In this document: piece by piece, positions 47,273 to 55,366 of the stretch
How positions within the stretch are numbered: the stretch's first letter is position 1
Layout of the letters: each line of letters opens with the position of its first letter
Translations under genes and position numbers: made by a program
DNA from: DATFVA01 sp963745945
Lineage (GTDB): Bacteria; Bacteroidota; Ignavibacteria; Ignavibacteriales; Ignavibacteriaceae
Reading direction: 5' to 3'
Assembly: GCA_963745945.1 (NCBI GenBank)
Contig: CAVUZG010000004.1
Span: 62,001 to 126,000, forward strand
DNA length: 64,000 nt
The notes under the pieces: generated by a model
Database searches by the model: none
The model's input: the letters and a program-made list of their open reading frames with translations, nothing else
Told to the model about the DNA's origin: nothing

Positions 47273-49720
47273 CTAAAATTCCTCAGGCTGCTGATCCATT
47301 CCATTATCCGGTTGATTTTCATTGTTCTGTTTATAATTATTAAAATTGAATTTTATATTCAGCATTATTACCGGCGATTCCCTGTTAAAATACTGATAAG
47401 AGTATAAATCAGGTGTAGAGGAAGTAAACTCGTGTTTTCTTGTACCAAACAGGTCTCTAACTTGTAATGTAAGCGAAAGTTTTTTATCCATAAAATCCTG
47501 CCTTAAAGCAATATCAGTTGAAAAATAACCTTCCTGTTTTCCCTGCGATGACACAGTGGGGCTATTGTATCTTCCGTTTAACTGGAATGAAGTAGACCTG
47601 GTAATTTTAAACATATTATTCATTCTTATGTTCCAGTTAAAACTATTCCTGTCAAATGATTCATTGTATAGAACTCCTCTTACCCGGTAATCATAAAGAT
47701 TTCCCATCAGATTCATATCCCAGAAATCAGATGGATCATAAATTATCATGAATTCACTACCCAGTGAATAATCTTTCCCTATATTTTCAAATGTAGTGAG
47801 AGTTACATTTTCCGCACCGGAATAAATAGAGCGAATGTGCTCTATTTTATTTTGCGTAACGCGATAATAAAAATCAGTTGAGAAATTTATTTTTCCAATA
47901 AATGTTTGAACACCTGCATCATAAGAATCAATAAATTCAGGCTCAAGGGACGGGTTTCCCTTGCGAACGTTGTTCGCATCCACCCAGGTAATAAATGGTT
48001 CAAGATTCCATCCGTGAGGTCTGTCTATTCTCCTTGTATAACTTGCCATCAACTGTGACCCGTTGCCGAGTTTATATGAACTATGCAGACTTGGAAAAAA
48101 GTCCCATCGATCTATTTTAAAGAATTCGTTTTTATCTACAATATTTGTTGTTTGATAAGTATATTCTGATCGGATTCCACCTTGAATTCCAAAGTCCCCA
48201 AATTCATCCGAGTAGATTGAATACAGTGCATGTTCAGTTCTGTTATATTTATTTGAATTGCTGAATAAAGGTTCAAATGTAAAATTACCGGATGTCGAAT
48301 CAAAAGTATACAACCCGTTTATGTCCGTTGAAAGTTCTGATTCTCCCTGGTAACCGGCTTCGAATTTATTTTTTTCACCCAGTGGAAGAACATAATCCAG
48401 TTTTCCACGGAATTCATTTTCCGGTCCTGTTTCTGTAGCCTTTGTCCCTCCGGTTTGCAATCCGCTGCTAAGTTGTGTAGTAATGGAACTTTCATCTGAG
48501 TTGTTATGGCTATAGAAAATTTCACCCGATACCTGATGTCCCTCCTTTTCAAATTTATGCTGGTAATTCGTATTCAATGCAAAATACTTGCGTTCTCTTT
48601 TACTCTCGATGTCGCTTAGGTACGAATATTTTTGAGGAAAATTATCTGACCACTGTAAATACGATAAATTAGAGTTTCTCTGAAACGAACCGTTCCCATA
48701 TCTTCCGCCAAAACTAAGCAAATCATTTCCACTCAGACTAAAATCTAGTCCTCCTCTTAGTCCGTAAGAAGTTCTACCCCACTCCATTGTTCCGTTTGAA
48801 TTCAAATAAGTTGAATTTCCCGGAAGTGTGTAAATATTTTCCTGCTTTCTTGTCCCGGGAAAAATTCTTCTGTTATAATCCAGCCCAAAATTATAATTAA
48901 CCATGGGAGTTTTATATTCAAAGAGAAAGTCTCCGCCATACTTATCATGAACTCCCGCATTTGCATTTGCTACTCCGCTTAATCCGAGGTTTTGCTGCTT
49001 TTTCATAATAATATTAATTATTCCGGCAGTTCCTTCGGGATCATATTTTGCCGAAGGATTAGTAATAATTTCTATTGATTTAATTGATGTTGCCGGAATT
49101 TGCTGGAGAATATCCTGTGCATCCATTACTGAAGGCTTACCATCAATTAGTACAGTAAAATTTGTACTGCCTCTCAGGCTAACATTTCCTTCTATATCTA
49201 CTGTAACAGACGGGACATTTTCAAGTACTTCTGCTGCATTCCCTGAAATTGTGGTTTCCATTTGACTGACATCTATAACCTTCTTATCAATTTGATAAGT
49301 TACAGGATTTCTAACACCCTGAACCACTACATTTTCAAGGTTATAAGTTCCTGACCTTAATTTAACCGTACCAATATCAATTGAACTATTCTGAGGACTA
49401 ATTGTTATAACACGTCTTTGATCTTTAAATCCAATAAACCTGATATCAAGAAAATGTTTTCCAAATGGGATATTTGGAATGTTAAACTTTCCTTGTGAAT
49501 TTGTTACCGTGCCAGTAATTACACTTGTATCTTTTATTGAGAGCACAACTATGTTTGCATATTCAATTGCTGCTTTTGAAACTGAGTCTATCACTGTGCC
49601 TGAAATGCTACCACCCGGATTTTGTCCATTACCCATCCGCCTGCCCTGAGCATTTATACTATTCAAGCTTAATGATAAAAACAAAAATGTAGTTGCGGAT
49701 ACTAGAAATATTCTAATCAT
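47273..49720 (-). CDS. TonB-dependent receptor, outer-membrane beta-barrel family
   Basis: 815 residues. Signal peptide, then a carboxypeptidase-regulatory-like domain (GSISGTVIDSVSKAAIEYANIVVL), a plug domain (NVPSVTVDIEGNVSLRGSTNFTVLIDGKP) and a barrel to the end. The ligand cannot be inferred. The plug and regulatory domain arrangement suits CarboxypepD_reg-like SusC relatives, though no SusD gene follows. Stands alone after the lysine operon. Confidence 0.92.
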   Translation of the reverse strand: MIRIFLVSATTFLFLSLSLNSINAQGRRMGNGQNPGGSISGTVIDSVSKAAIEYANIVVLSIKDTSVITGTVTNSQGKFNIPNIPFGKHFLDIRFIGFKDQRRVITISPQNSSIDIGTVKLRSGTYNLENVVVQGVRNPVTYQIDKKVIDVSQMETTISGNAAEVLENVPSVTVDIEGNVSLRGSTNFTVLIDGKPSVMDAQDILQQIPATSIKSIEIITNPSAKYDPEGTAGIINIIMKKQQNLGLSGVANANAGVHDKYGGDFLFEYKTPMVNYNFGLDYNRRIFPGTRKQENIYTLPGNSTYLNSNGTMEWGRTSYGLRGGLDFSLSGNDLLSFGGRYGNGSFQRNSNLSYLQWSDNFPQKYSYLSDIESKRERKYFALNTNYQHKFEKEGHQVSGEIFYSHNNSDESSITTQLSSGLQTGGTKATETGPENEFRGKLDYVLPLGEKNKFEAGYQGESELSTDINGLYTFDSTSGNFTFEPLFSNSNKYNRTEHALYSIYSDEFGDFGIQGGIRSEYTYQTTNIVDKNEFFKIDRWDFFPSLHSSYKLGNGSQLMASYTRRIDRPHGWNLEPFITWVDANNVRKGNPSLEPEFIDSYDAGVQTFIGKINFSTDFYYRVTQNKIEHIRSIYSGAENVTLTTFENIGKDYSLGSEFMIIYDPSDFWDMNLMGNLYDYRVRGVLYNESFDRNSFNWNIRMNNMFKITRSTSFQLNGRYNSPTVSSQGKQEGYFSTDIALRQDFMDKKLSLTLQVRDLFGTRKHEFTSSTPDLYSYQYFNRESPVIMLNIKFNFNNYKQNNENQPDNGMDQQPEEF

Positions 49721-49790
49721 TATTTTTTCTTATTCTTATAACTTTAATTACTTAAATATATTTGACAGAAGACAATTATTTAGAATTAAA

Positions 49791-49814
49791 AAATAGCAAA
49801 ATTCTTAGAATTTT
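49791..49814 (-). terminator. Weak terminator-like hairpin after lysC
   Basis: AT-rich stem AAAATTC / GAATTTT (seven pairs, loop of 3) with a T-rich tail on the minus strand (TATTTTTTAATT). It follows lysC by 14 bases or so. The stem is weak. Confidence 0.4.
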
Positions 49815-49827
49815 TATGTGAAGTATT

Positions 49828-51019
49828 TTAGGGTAAATTTATCCAATACTTATGAAGAATATCCACGGTTGTTTCCAGGAATTCATTCTTTATTAATATT
49901 GAAATCCTGAAAGAAGTGGTTGTTAAACCAAACAATTCAATATTATTCTCAGAAAGCACAGAAATTGTGCGAGATATTATTTGATTATCCCTGCTGAACC
50001 CTTCTCCAATTAAGGAAACTGCACTAAGTGAATTATCTATCGATATTTTACTTCTATAATTATTTTGTAATTCCGTCTCAACTTTATTCCAGGAGTGAAT
50101 ATTCTTTCTTGAGATTACAAATGAAATCCTTGAGTTACTGTTTTCCTGAAGTAAATTTAGTTCTTTAACAGAAATATCCCTTCGTCCCAGAAATTCAATA
50201 ATATCTGTAAAATTATTATCTTCAAAAGTGATTCTGGTAATATCGGTTTCATGGACAACTGCAATCACAGATAATTTCTCAGTTGGTTGGGTTTCCCTTA
50301 TAATTGTTTCTCTTCCCGGATTAAAAGTACTTCTTGAATAAATAGCAATCCTGGACTCTTTTGCAAACTGAACAGCCTGGGCATTTAAGACTTTGGCTCC
50401 TGCTTCGGACATTTCCTGCAATTGCTGAAATGAAAGCTCCGGAAGATGTTTTGCTTCTTTAATAAGATTAGGATCTGCTGTGTAAACTCCATCCACATCA
50501 GAATAAATTTCACATCTCTCTGCGTTAAGAGCTGCAGCTAATGCAACAGCGGAAGTATCCGAACCTCCACGCCCCAACGTAGTAATATCTCTTTTATAGC
50601 TTACACCCTGGAATCCGCCTATTACAACAACCTGTCCCTTTGCAAGTTCATCCTGAACACGAAAAGGTCTTACTTCAATAACGCTCGCATCATTGTATCG
50701 GTCATTTGTTATTATTCCTGATTGCGATCCTGTTAATGAAATTGCTTTAATGCCCAGATCATTTAAAGAAATACAAAGCAGAGCCATGGTAATTCTCTCT
50801 CCAGTGCTTAAAAGCATGTCGAGTTCTCTTTTTTCAGGATCAGAAGATAATAGATTTTGCCATTTCAATTAATTGGTTTGTAGTTTTTCCCATCGCGGAA
50901 ACAACTGCGACTACATCAGTACCCTCTTTCTTTACTGCAGCAATCATCAGTGCAATTTTTTTAATCTTATCAATATCAGATAAACTACTGCCCCCGTATT
51001 TCTGAACTATAACCGGCAT
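49828..51019 (-). CDS. lysC: Aspartate kinase, frame interrupted by one extra base
   Basis: The N-terminal frame starts with ATG at 51019 (VQKYGGSSLSDIDKIKK, with the KxGGSS motif) and would end at TGA 50842-50840. The rest (from about 50847, SSDPEKRELDMLLSTGERIT) continues in the next frame to 49828. One surplus base between 50848 and 50854 (minus-strand sequence TCTATTATC) explains the break; removed, the protein has about 396 residues. Kinase motifs GRGGSDTSAVALAAAL and YSDVDGVYTADP are present; a C-terminal ACT-domain regulatory part follows. It phosphorylates aspartate, the first step of the lysine and threonine routes. The ATG overlaps the dapH stop by one base. Confidence 0.88.
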
Positions 51020-51717
51020 TATAAATTCCTTAGTGTTTCCATTAATTGAGTTTTGCTTTTAGTTTTTTCATCAACTTTTTTAATAACTTTTGCGGGAACA
51101 CCGGCGACAACAGTTAGCGATTCTACATCTTTTACAACAACAGATCCCGCTGCAATAACTGCCCCTCTACCAACTTTCACTCCTTCAAGTACAACAACAT
51201 TTGCTCCGATTAATACATCATCTTCAATTACAACCGGATCGGCACTGGGTGGTTCAATTACTCCGGCAAGAACAGCACCAGCTCCGATGTGACAATTATC
51301 TCCCACAACTGCTCTTCCTCCGATAACCACATTCATATCAATCATAGTCTTTTTTCCAATAACAGCTCCGATATTTAAAACAGCCCCCATCATTATAACA
51401 CAATTATCTCCTATTTCTACAAGATCCCTGATAATTGCTCCTGGTTCAATACGACAATTATATTTGGTTAAATCTGCAAGTTGAATGGCTGAGTTTCTTC
51501 TATCTGTTTCAACCCTGTACTTGGAAATATTCTTTTTATTCTTTTCATAAAATTCATTGAATTCCTTATACTCGCAAAAAAGTATTCCAGATTTATCATT
51601 ACCATAAAAATCAAGTTTATCAAAGTCTATACCGGAAAGATTTCCCTGCAAATAAATTCTGGCAGGTGTTTTCTTTACTGCATTTGATATATAATTTATT
51701 ACTTCGTATGAATCCAA
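51019..51717 (-). CDS. dapH: 2,3,4,5-tetrahydropyridine-2,6-dicarboxylate N-acetyltransferase
   Basis: 232 residues, hexapeptide-repeat acyltransferase. The N-terminal domain has IYLQGNLSGIDF and the helix carries catalytic-site residues; beta-helix from about 85, with RIEPGAIIRDLVEIG, MMGAVLNIGAVIG and SADPVVIEDDVLIGAN (DapH-type). It acetylates the amino group of tetrahydrodipicolinate. This indicates the acetylase route to diaminopimelate, which needs an aminotransferase and a deacetylase elsewhere (an ArgD-like and an M20 gene are in the window). Confidence 0.93.
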   Translation of the reverse strand: MDSYEVINYISNAVKKTPARIYLQGNLSGIDFDKLDFYGNDKSGILFCEYKEFNEFYEKNKKNISKYRVETDRRNSAIQLADLTKYNCRIEPGAIIRDLVEIGDNCVIMMGAVLNIGAVIGKKTMIDMNVVIGGRAVVGDNCHIGAGAVLAGVIEPPSADPVVIEDDVLIGANVVVLEGVKVGRGAVIAAGSVVVKDVESLTVVAGVPAKVIKKVDEKTKSKTQLMETLRNL

Positions 51718-51749
51718 CGTTTTACCTCGGATTTAGTTTTTATAAAACA

Positions 51750-52412
51750 CTAAAGTTTTCCAATAATCACATCAGTGAAAGTGAAGAAGCCACTATTTTT
51801 ATCCAGAATAAATTCAGCAGATTTCAGAATTCCTTCTGCAAATGTTCTTCTTGAAATTGCGTGATGGGTTATTTTTAAGGTTTCTCCCATTCCGCCAAAT
51901 TCCACAGTATGATCTCCGGGGACTCCGCCTAATCTTAATGAAGAAACATTTACTTGTTTATCTTTAAAAATATTTTGAATCATTTTTGCTGTGCCGGATG
52001 GTTTATCTTTCTTCATTTTGTGGTGAGTTTCTGTTATCTCAACATCCCAGTCCTTAATTAACTTATGTGCTAATTCAGTCAGATTTAATAAAACCTGGAT
52101 ACCCGTAGAAAAATTAAAACTCTGAACTACAGGGACATCTTTTGAGATAGATTTTAACTTATTCAATTGATTATCTGAAAGTCCTGTTGATGCAATAATG
52201 AATGGAGTGCTATAACGTTTTAATATTTCAATGTTTTTTTCGAAGGCATTGGGTAAAGAACAATCAATAATTAGTTCGGGAATTCCAAATTCTTTTTCAC
52301 CATCGAGATCCGAAGTGAAAACAAGCTTGTGACCTTTTTCAGCAAATAAATTTTTTACTTCTGTTCCGAGTCTGCCGGAGTAACCGATTAATCCGTAACT
52401 GATATTCTTCAT
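51750..52412 (-). CDS. dapB: 4-hydroxy-tetrahydrodipicolinate reductase
   Basis: 220 residues, a little short for DapB. NAD(P)-binding GLIGYSGRLGTEVKNL, catalytic region ETHHKMKKDKPSGTA and a C-terminal TFAEGILKSAEFI are visible. It reduces the DapA product. It lies five bases downstream of dapA and 32 before dapH. Confidence 0.95.
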   Translation of the reverse strand: MKNISYGLIGYSGRLGTEVKNLFAEKGHKLVFTSDLDGEKEFGIPELIIDCSLPNAFEKNIEILKRYSTPFIIASTGLSDNQLNKLKSISKDVPVVQSFNFSTGIQVLLNLTELAHKLIKDWDVEITETHHKMKKDKPSGTAKMIQNIFKDKQVNVSSLRLGGVPGDHTVEFGGMGETLKITHHAISRRTFAEGILKSAEFILDKNSGFFTFTDVIIGKL

Positions 52413-52416
52413 ATAA

Positions 52417-53292
52417 TTAATTACCTAAATTTATAATTGAATGATCCAGAACCGGAGCATTTTTATCTGTTAAAACACATAAGGGTAACCTGACTATATT
52501 TTTACAATACCCCAGTTTATTCATGACATATTTTACCGGTGAAGGACTTGCCTCAATAAATAATTTATTCATCATATCATTAAAATTATCATTTAATTTT
52601 CTTGCTTCATCAAATTTATTATGAAGTATTGAATTCGTGAGTTTCTTCATCAGGTGTGGATAAGGGTTAGAAAAAACAGAAACAACTCCAACTCCGCCAA
52701 GTGACATAATTGGTAACGTCTGATCATCATTCCCCGAAAAAACATTGAATGCTGATGGCTTAGCTGCAATCAGCTCGGCAATCTGGGAGATGTTACCGCT
52801 TGCTTCTTTAATTCCTACAACATTTTTGCAATCCTCAAAAATTCTAATTGCAGTCTCGGGCAGAATATTCATCCCGGTCCTCGATGGTACATTATATAAG
52901 ATGATCGGTAGTGATGTTCTTTCAGAAATAAACTTATAATGCTCGATTATACTTTTCTGCGTTCCTTTGTTATAGTATGGATTAACAATCAGCAATCCGT
53001 CAACGGAAAGTTCCTCAGCCATTTTATTAAGTTCAACAACGTGCATCGTATTATTTGTTCCTGTCCCAACAATTACAGGAATCTTTCCATTTACTTCTTC
53101 CTGAACTGCGGCAATAATTTTTCTTCTCTCTTCATCATTTATTACCGGAGATTCTCCTGTTGTTCCAAGGACTATTAATGCATCAACTCCTCCATCAATC
53201 TGAAACTTTGTTATTTTTTTTATGGAAGTATAATCAACAGTCATATCTTCATTAAACGGAGTAATTAACGCAGTTCCGGTTCCTGTAAACAT
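52417..53292 (-). CDS. dapA: 4-hydroxy-tetrahydrodipicolinate synthase
   Basis: 291 residues, TIM barrel. GTGTALITPFNEDMTVDY, LGTTGESPVINDEE, YNVPSRTGMNI (active-site Tyr) and GIKEASGN (Schiff-base Lys) are present. It condenses pyruvate with aspartate semialdehyde. First gene of dapA-dapB-dapH-lysC, with AAAGGAT before the ATG. Confidence 0.96.
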   Translation of the reverse strand: MFTGTGTALITPFNEDMTVDYTSIKKITKFQIDGGVDALIVLGTTGESPVINDEERRKIIAAVQEEVNGKIPVIVGTGTNNTMHVVELNKMAEELSVDGLLIVNPYYNKGTQKSIIEHYKFISERTSLPIILYNVPSRTGMNILPETAIRIFEDCKNVVGIKEASGNISQIAELIAAKPSAFNVFSGNDDQTLPIMSLGGVGVVSVFSNPYPHLMKKLTNSILHNKFDEARKLNDNFNDMMNKLFIEASPSPVKYVMNKLGYCKNIVRLPLCVLTDKNAPVLDHSIINLGN

Positions 53293-53367
53293 ATTAGATC
53301 CTTTTAATAAGAAAAAATGATGAAAAATATTTGTATAAAAATAAGCGGTGGGAATGTAATATGAAAG

Positions 53368-53388
53368 AAAATGAATTTAATTCATTTT
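53368..53388 (-). terminator. AT-rich hairpin between the 42-residue gene and dapA
   Basis: Inverted repeat AAAATGAAT / ATTCATTTT, loop of 3, followed on the minus strand by CTTTC. It may separate the small gene upstream from the dap operon, or act as a leader structure. Weak because of its base composition. Confidence 0.3.
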
Positions 53389-53432
53389 ATATTTTAGGGT
53401 ATTTAGTATGGGATTAAACCAAACCTGAATTA

Positions 53433-53561
53433 CTATTTCAGGAATATTGCCATAAAAATTATAACCCCTACCCAGGATATCAACCAACCGAGTGCAATAA
53501 ATAAAATAAATAGTAAAGTATTGTACTCAATAAACCAATTTTTAATTCTTAACCAATCCAT
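53433..53561 (-). CDS. Small membrane protein of 42 residues, unknown function
   Basis: Below the usual length cut-off but well supported: ATG at 53561 with GGGAGG six bases upstream and a clean TAG stop at 53433. The product has a polar start (MDWLRIKNWFIEYN) and one long hydrophobic segment (LLFILFIALGWLISW plus GVIIFMAIF). No homologue is recognised. It lies 140 bases upstream of dapA. Whether the gene is conserved elsewhere would decide if it is a real protein. Confidence 0.6.
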   Translation of the reverse strand: MDWLRIKNWFIEYNTLLFILFIALGWLISWVGVIIFMAIFLK

Positions 53562-53736
53562 CTCATACCTCCCGACGAATTTAAAAGCTACTAATCTATT
53601 TGCTCTGTAAACAAAGTATATACCAGAAATTGAAAGAGTTGAATTATTACTAAATATACAAATATTTAGCTTCTATTTGGAAGATATGAGAATTCCTGAT
53701 TCGGATTCTTTCAATTTTGGGAAAAACCCAAATAAA

Positions 53737-53865
53737 TCAATCCCTGAATAAAGATCTGAAATCGGTTCTTTCCATTATATTGTGCTTCTTATAAGTTGGT
53801 GGGATAAAGAGATTGTAAATAAGATATAAAAGTATACCGCCTGATAAAATGAAAATCTCTTGCAT
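53737..53865 (-). CDS. Small membrane protein of 42 residues, unknown function
   Basis: ATG at 53865 preceded by AGGAGGG, the strongest ribosome site in the region, six bases away. The product is 42 residues: MQEIFILSGGILLYLIYN, a hydrophobic segment at about 3-20, then FIPPTYKKHNIMERTDF and a TGA stop at 53737. It is the same length as the 53433 gene but not alike in sequence. Unknown role. A palindrome TAATCGTCGATTA lies about 25 bases upstream. Confidence 0.6.
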   Translation of the reverse strand: MQEIFILSGGILLYLIYNLFIPPTYKKHNIMERTDFRSLFRD

Positions 53866-53886
53866 AATGAACCCTCCTGCGTAAAA

Positions 53887-53899
53887 TAATCGTCGATTA
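53887..53899. promoter_or_regulatory. 13-base palindrome upstream of a small membrane-protein gene
   Basis: TAATCG-T-CGATTA, perfect dyad with a one-base centre, about 25 bases before the ATG at 53865 and just upstream of its Shine-Dalgarno. Its position would fit an operator near a transcription start; no factor is known. Could be chance in an AT-rich gap. Confidence 0.3.
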
Positions 53900-54020
53900 C
53901 TCAACTGACTAGAAACAACATCGTAAGAAAACTATTCTTTTGTTGTGTCATAAATCATCAGGACAAAAATACTCCTTAGATTATTTTCACGAATTGATTG
54001 ATTTATAAGCTGAAATCGGA

Positions 54021-54049
54021 TTGTAAATAAAAATCGCAATGGGTATATT
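54021..54049 (+). promoter_or_regulatory. Sigma-70-like promoter of tRNA-Arg
   Basis: TTGTAA (54021-54026), 17-base spacer, TATATT (54044-54049). The predicted transcription start is about 54056, some 18 bases before the mature tRNA end. Confidence 0.5.
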
Positions 54050-54073
54050 TGCCATCACAAAAAATTAAGTAAT

Positions 54074-54147
54074 GCGCCCGTAGCTCAACTGGATAGAGCG
54101 TTTGACTACGGATCAAAAGGTTGAGGGTTCGAATCCTTCCGGGCGTA
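54074..54147 (+). tRNA. tRNA-Arg (anticodon ACG)
   Basis: 74 bases, CCA not encoded (the next bases are CAA). Acceptor GCGCCCG / CGGGCGT pairs with one G-U, D-arm GCTCAACTGGATAGAGC, anticodon stem TTTGA / TCAAA with loop CTACGGA (anticodon ACG, U33 present) and T-arm GAGGGTTCGAATCCTTC. It reads CGT and, with A34 edited to inosine by TadA, other CGN codons; tadA is also in the window (61776). Confidence 0.97.
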
Positions 54148-54154
54148 CAAAAAA

Positions 54155-54183
54155 GGTCTCATTAAAGAGGCCATTTTTATTTT
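54155..54183 (+). terminator. Rho-independent terminator after tRNA-Arg
   Basis: Stem GGTCTC / GAGGCC (54155-54160 and 54167-54172, one G-U), loop ATTAAA, then ATTTTTATTTT. Eight bases after the tRNA. Confidence 0.75.
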
Positions 54184-54189
54184 AAATGC

Positions 54190-54249
54190 TCAAAAGGTTG
54201 AGGGTTCTGCCTCAGGCATTCTTGTGGAAGCATTCTTCCGGACGTACAA
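54190..54249 (+). repeat. Decayed copy of the tRNA-Arg 3' half
   Basis: Bases 54190-54207 repeat tRNA-Arg 54113-54130 exactly (18 bases, from the anticodon stem into the T-arm). After an interrupting 28-base segment, 54236-54249 repeats tRNA 54137-54150 with one mismatch. The copy begins inside the 3' anticodon stem, as attachment sites of tRNA-targeting integrases do, but no integrase or cargo lies nearby. Confidence 0.55.
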
Positions 54250-54335
54250 GTTTTAAGCACAGATACCTGCCTTGTTTGTCCTAACAAATGCTCGTTCATT
54301 ATTATGAAAATTATTTGATGAGCGAAAACTTTAAA

Positions 54336-55016
54336 TCAGCTGAAAGTTCTTCTGAAAGAATCATAATCCGGTATTTTTATTTTTGAGCCGTCAAGCTGAA
54401 CAATGCCTTTCCTTTCAAGAGAGTGTAAAATGCGGGAAACGGTTTCTCTTGATGTCCCCGCTATATTTGCAATTTCATGTTGATAAGGTAGTTCTACTTC
54501 AACCAAACCCTGTTTCATTTTTCCCGATGTTTCAGCTATCTGAATTATTGCAGCAACTATCTTCCCTTCAGCCTTTAAAAGTGAAAGTGATTTTATTTTA
54601 TCGTCTGCTGCTCTAAGCCTTCTTATCAATCCTTCTAATAATGCGTATGTAATTTTCGGATTGTATTCAATAAGCTGCATGAATTCTTCTCTGCCAATGT
54701 AGAACAATTCTGTGTCCCCCATTGCAACAACATTTGCCGAAGGATGGTTACCATCAAGAAGCGACATTTCACCAAAGTATTCATATTCACCAAGAATACT
54801 TAATATAATTTCTCTGCCCTCGGAATCATTTCTTGTTACTTTCACCTCACCTTTTGTAACAATAAATAAACCTGTTCCCTCATTGGTCTCATCAAGGATA
54901 ATCATATCCTTCTTATAGTTTCTTACGATTCCAACTTCCTCAATCCTTGCAAGCATTTGCGCATCAATTTCAGAGAAAATAGGAACGTATTTCAATATTA
55001 TTTTTGATTCATTCAT
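54336..55016 (-). CDS. Crp/Fnr family transcriptional regulator
   Basis: 226 residues: cyclic-nucleotide-binding-like beta roll (1-~120), dimer helix, HTH domain (about 165-215; HEIANIAGTSRETVSRILHSLE). The phosphate cassette reads GEMSLLDGNHPSANVV: the Arg-Ser pair that holds cAMP in E. coli Crp is Pro-Ser here. It has no cysteines in an N-terminal cluster position, so it is not an Fnr-type oxygen sensor. Target genes unknown. It stands alone between tRNA-Arg and a 350-base gap. Confidence 0.9.
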   Translation of the reverse strand: MNESKIILKYVPIFSEIDAQMLARIEEVGIVRNYKKDMIILDETNEGTGLFIVTKGEVKVTRNDSEGREIILSILGEYEYFGEMSLLDGNHPSANVVAMGDTELFYIGREEFMQLIEYNPKITYALLEGLIRRLRAADDKIKSLSLLKAEGKIVAAIIQIAETSGKMKQGLVEVELPYQHEIANIAGTSRETVSRILHSLERKGIVQLDGSKIKIPDYDSFRRTFS

Positions 55017-55312
55017 TTTGCAAAAACGTTTTGTAAAAAAATAATGATCGATTAATTTTCACTGGCAATTTAATTTATTCTGAAATATTTACTGTGCTTT
55101 AAATGACATTTACATTTTTGAGAGATAACTGTGATATGTAACCTTGAAATGATCGTCTCCCCTCTCTGCAATATCCATTCTGCATTTCATTATTTAAGAT
55201 TGGCTGCTATAAAATAAAATCATACCCCAATTTTAAATCAAAATATTTTATATAGCTTTACTTTTATGTTAACTTAAATAACAAAATGAGATACTTAAAA
55301 TATTCTTAATTG
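55017..55312. other. AT-rich gap upstream of the Crp/Fnr gene
   Basis: About 300 bases without a convincing gene. AAAACGTTTT forms a 10-base palindrome just before the regulator's start codon (55022-55031 region), perhaps an autoregulatory site. No RNA fold of a known class seen. Confidence 0.5.
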
Positions 55313-55340
55313 AAAAGCGGCATAAGGTTTATGCCGCTTT
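55313..55340 (-). terminator. Terminator after the large surface-protein gene
   Basis: Strong 12-base stem AAAGCGGCATAA / TTATGCCGCTTT with a three-base loop (55314-55340). The minus-strand tail is TTTTC; it lies 27 bases after the stop of the 55367 gene. Confidence 0.8.
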
Positions 55341-55366
55341 AATTATTCAAATGATTATCAGAAAAA

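Noticed and set aside
53293..53432. Lysine riboswitch before dapA
   Set aside because: The leader is AT-rich and only about 140 bases, with a single weak hairpin and none of the conserved lysine-aptamer blocks.
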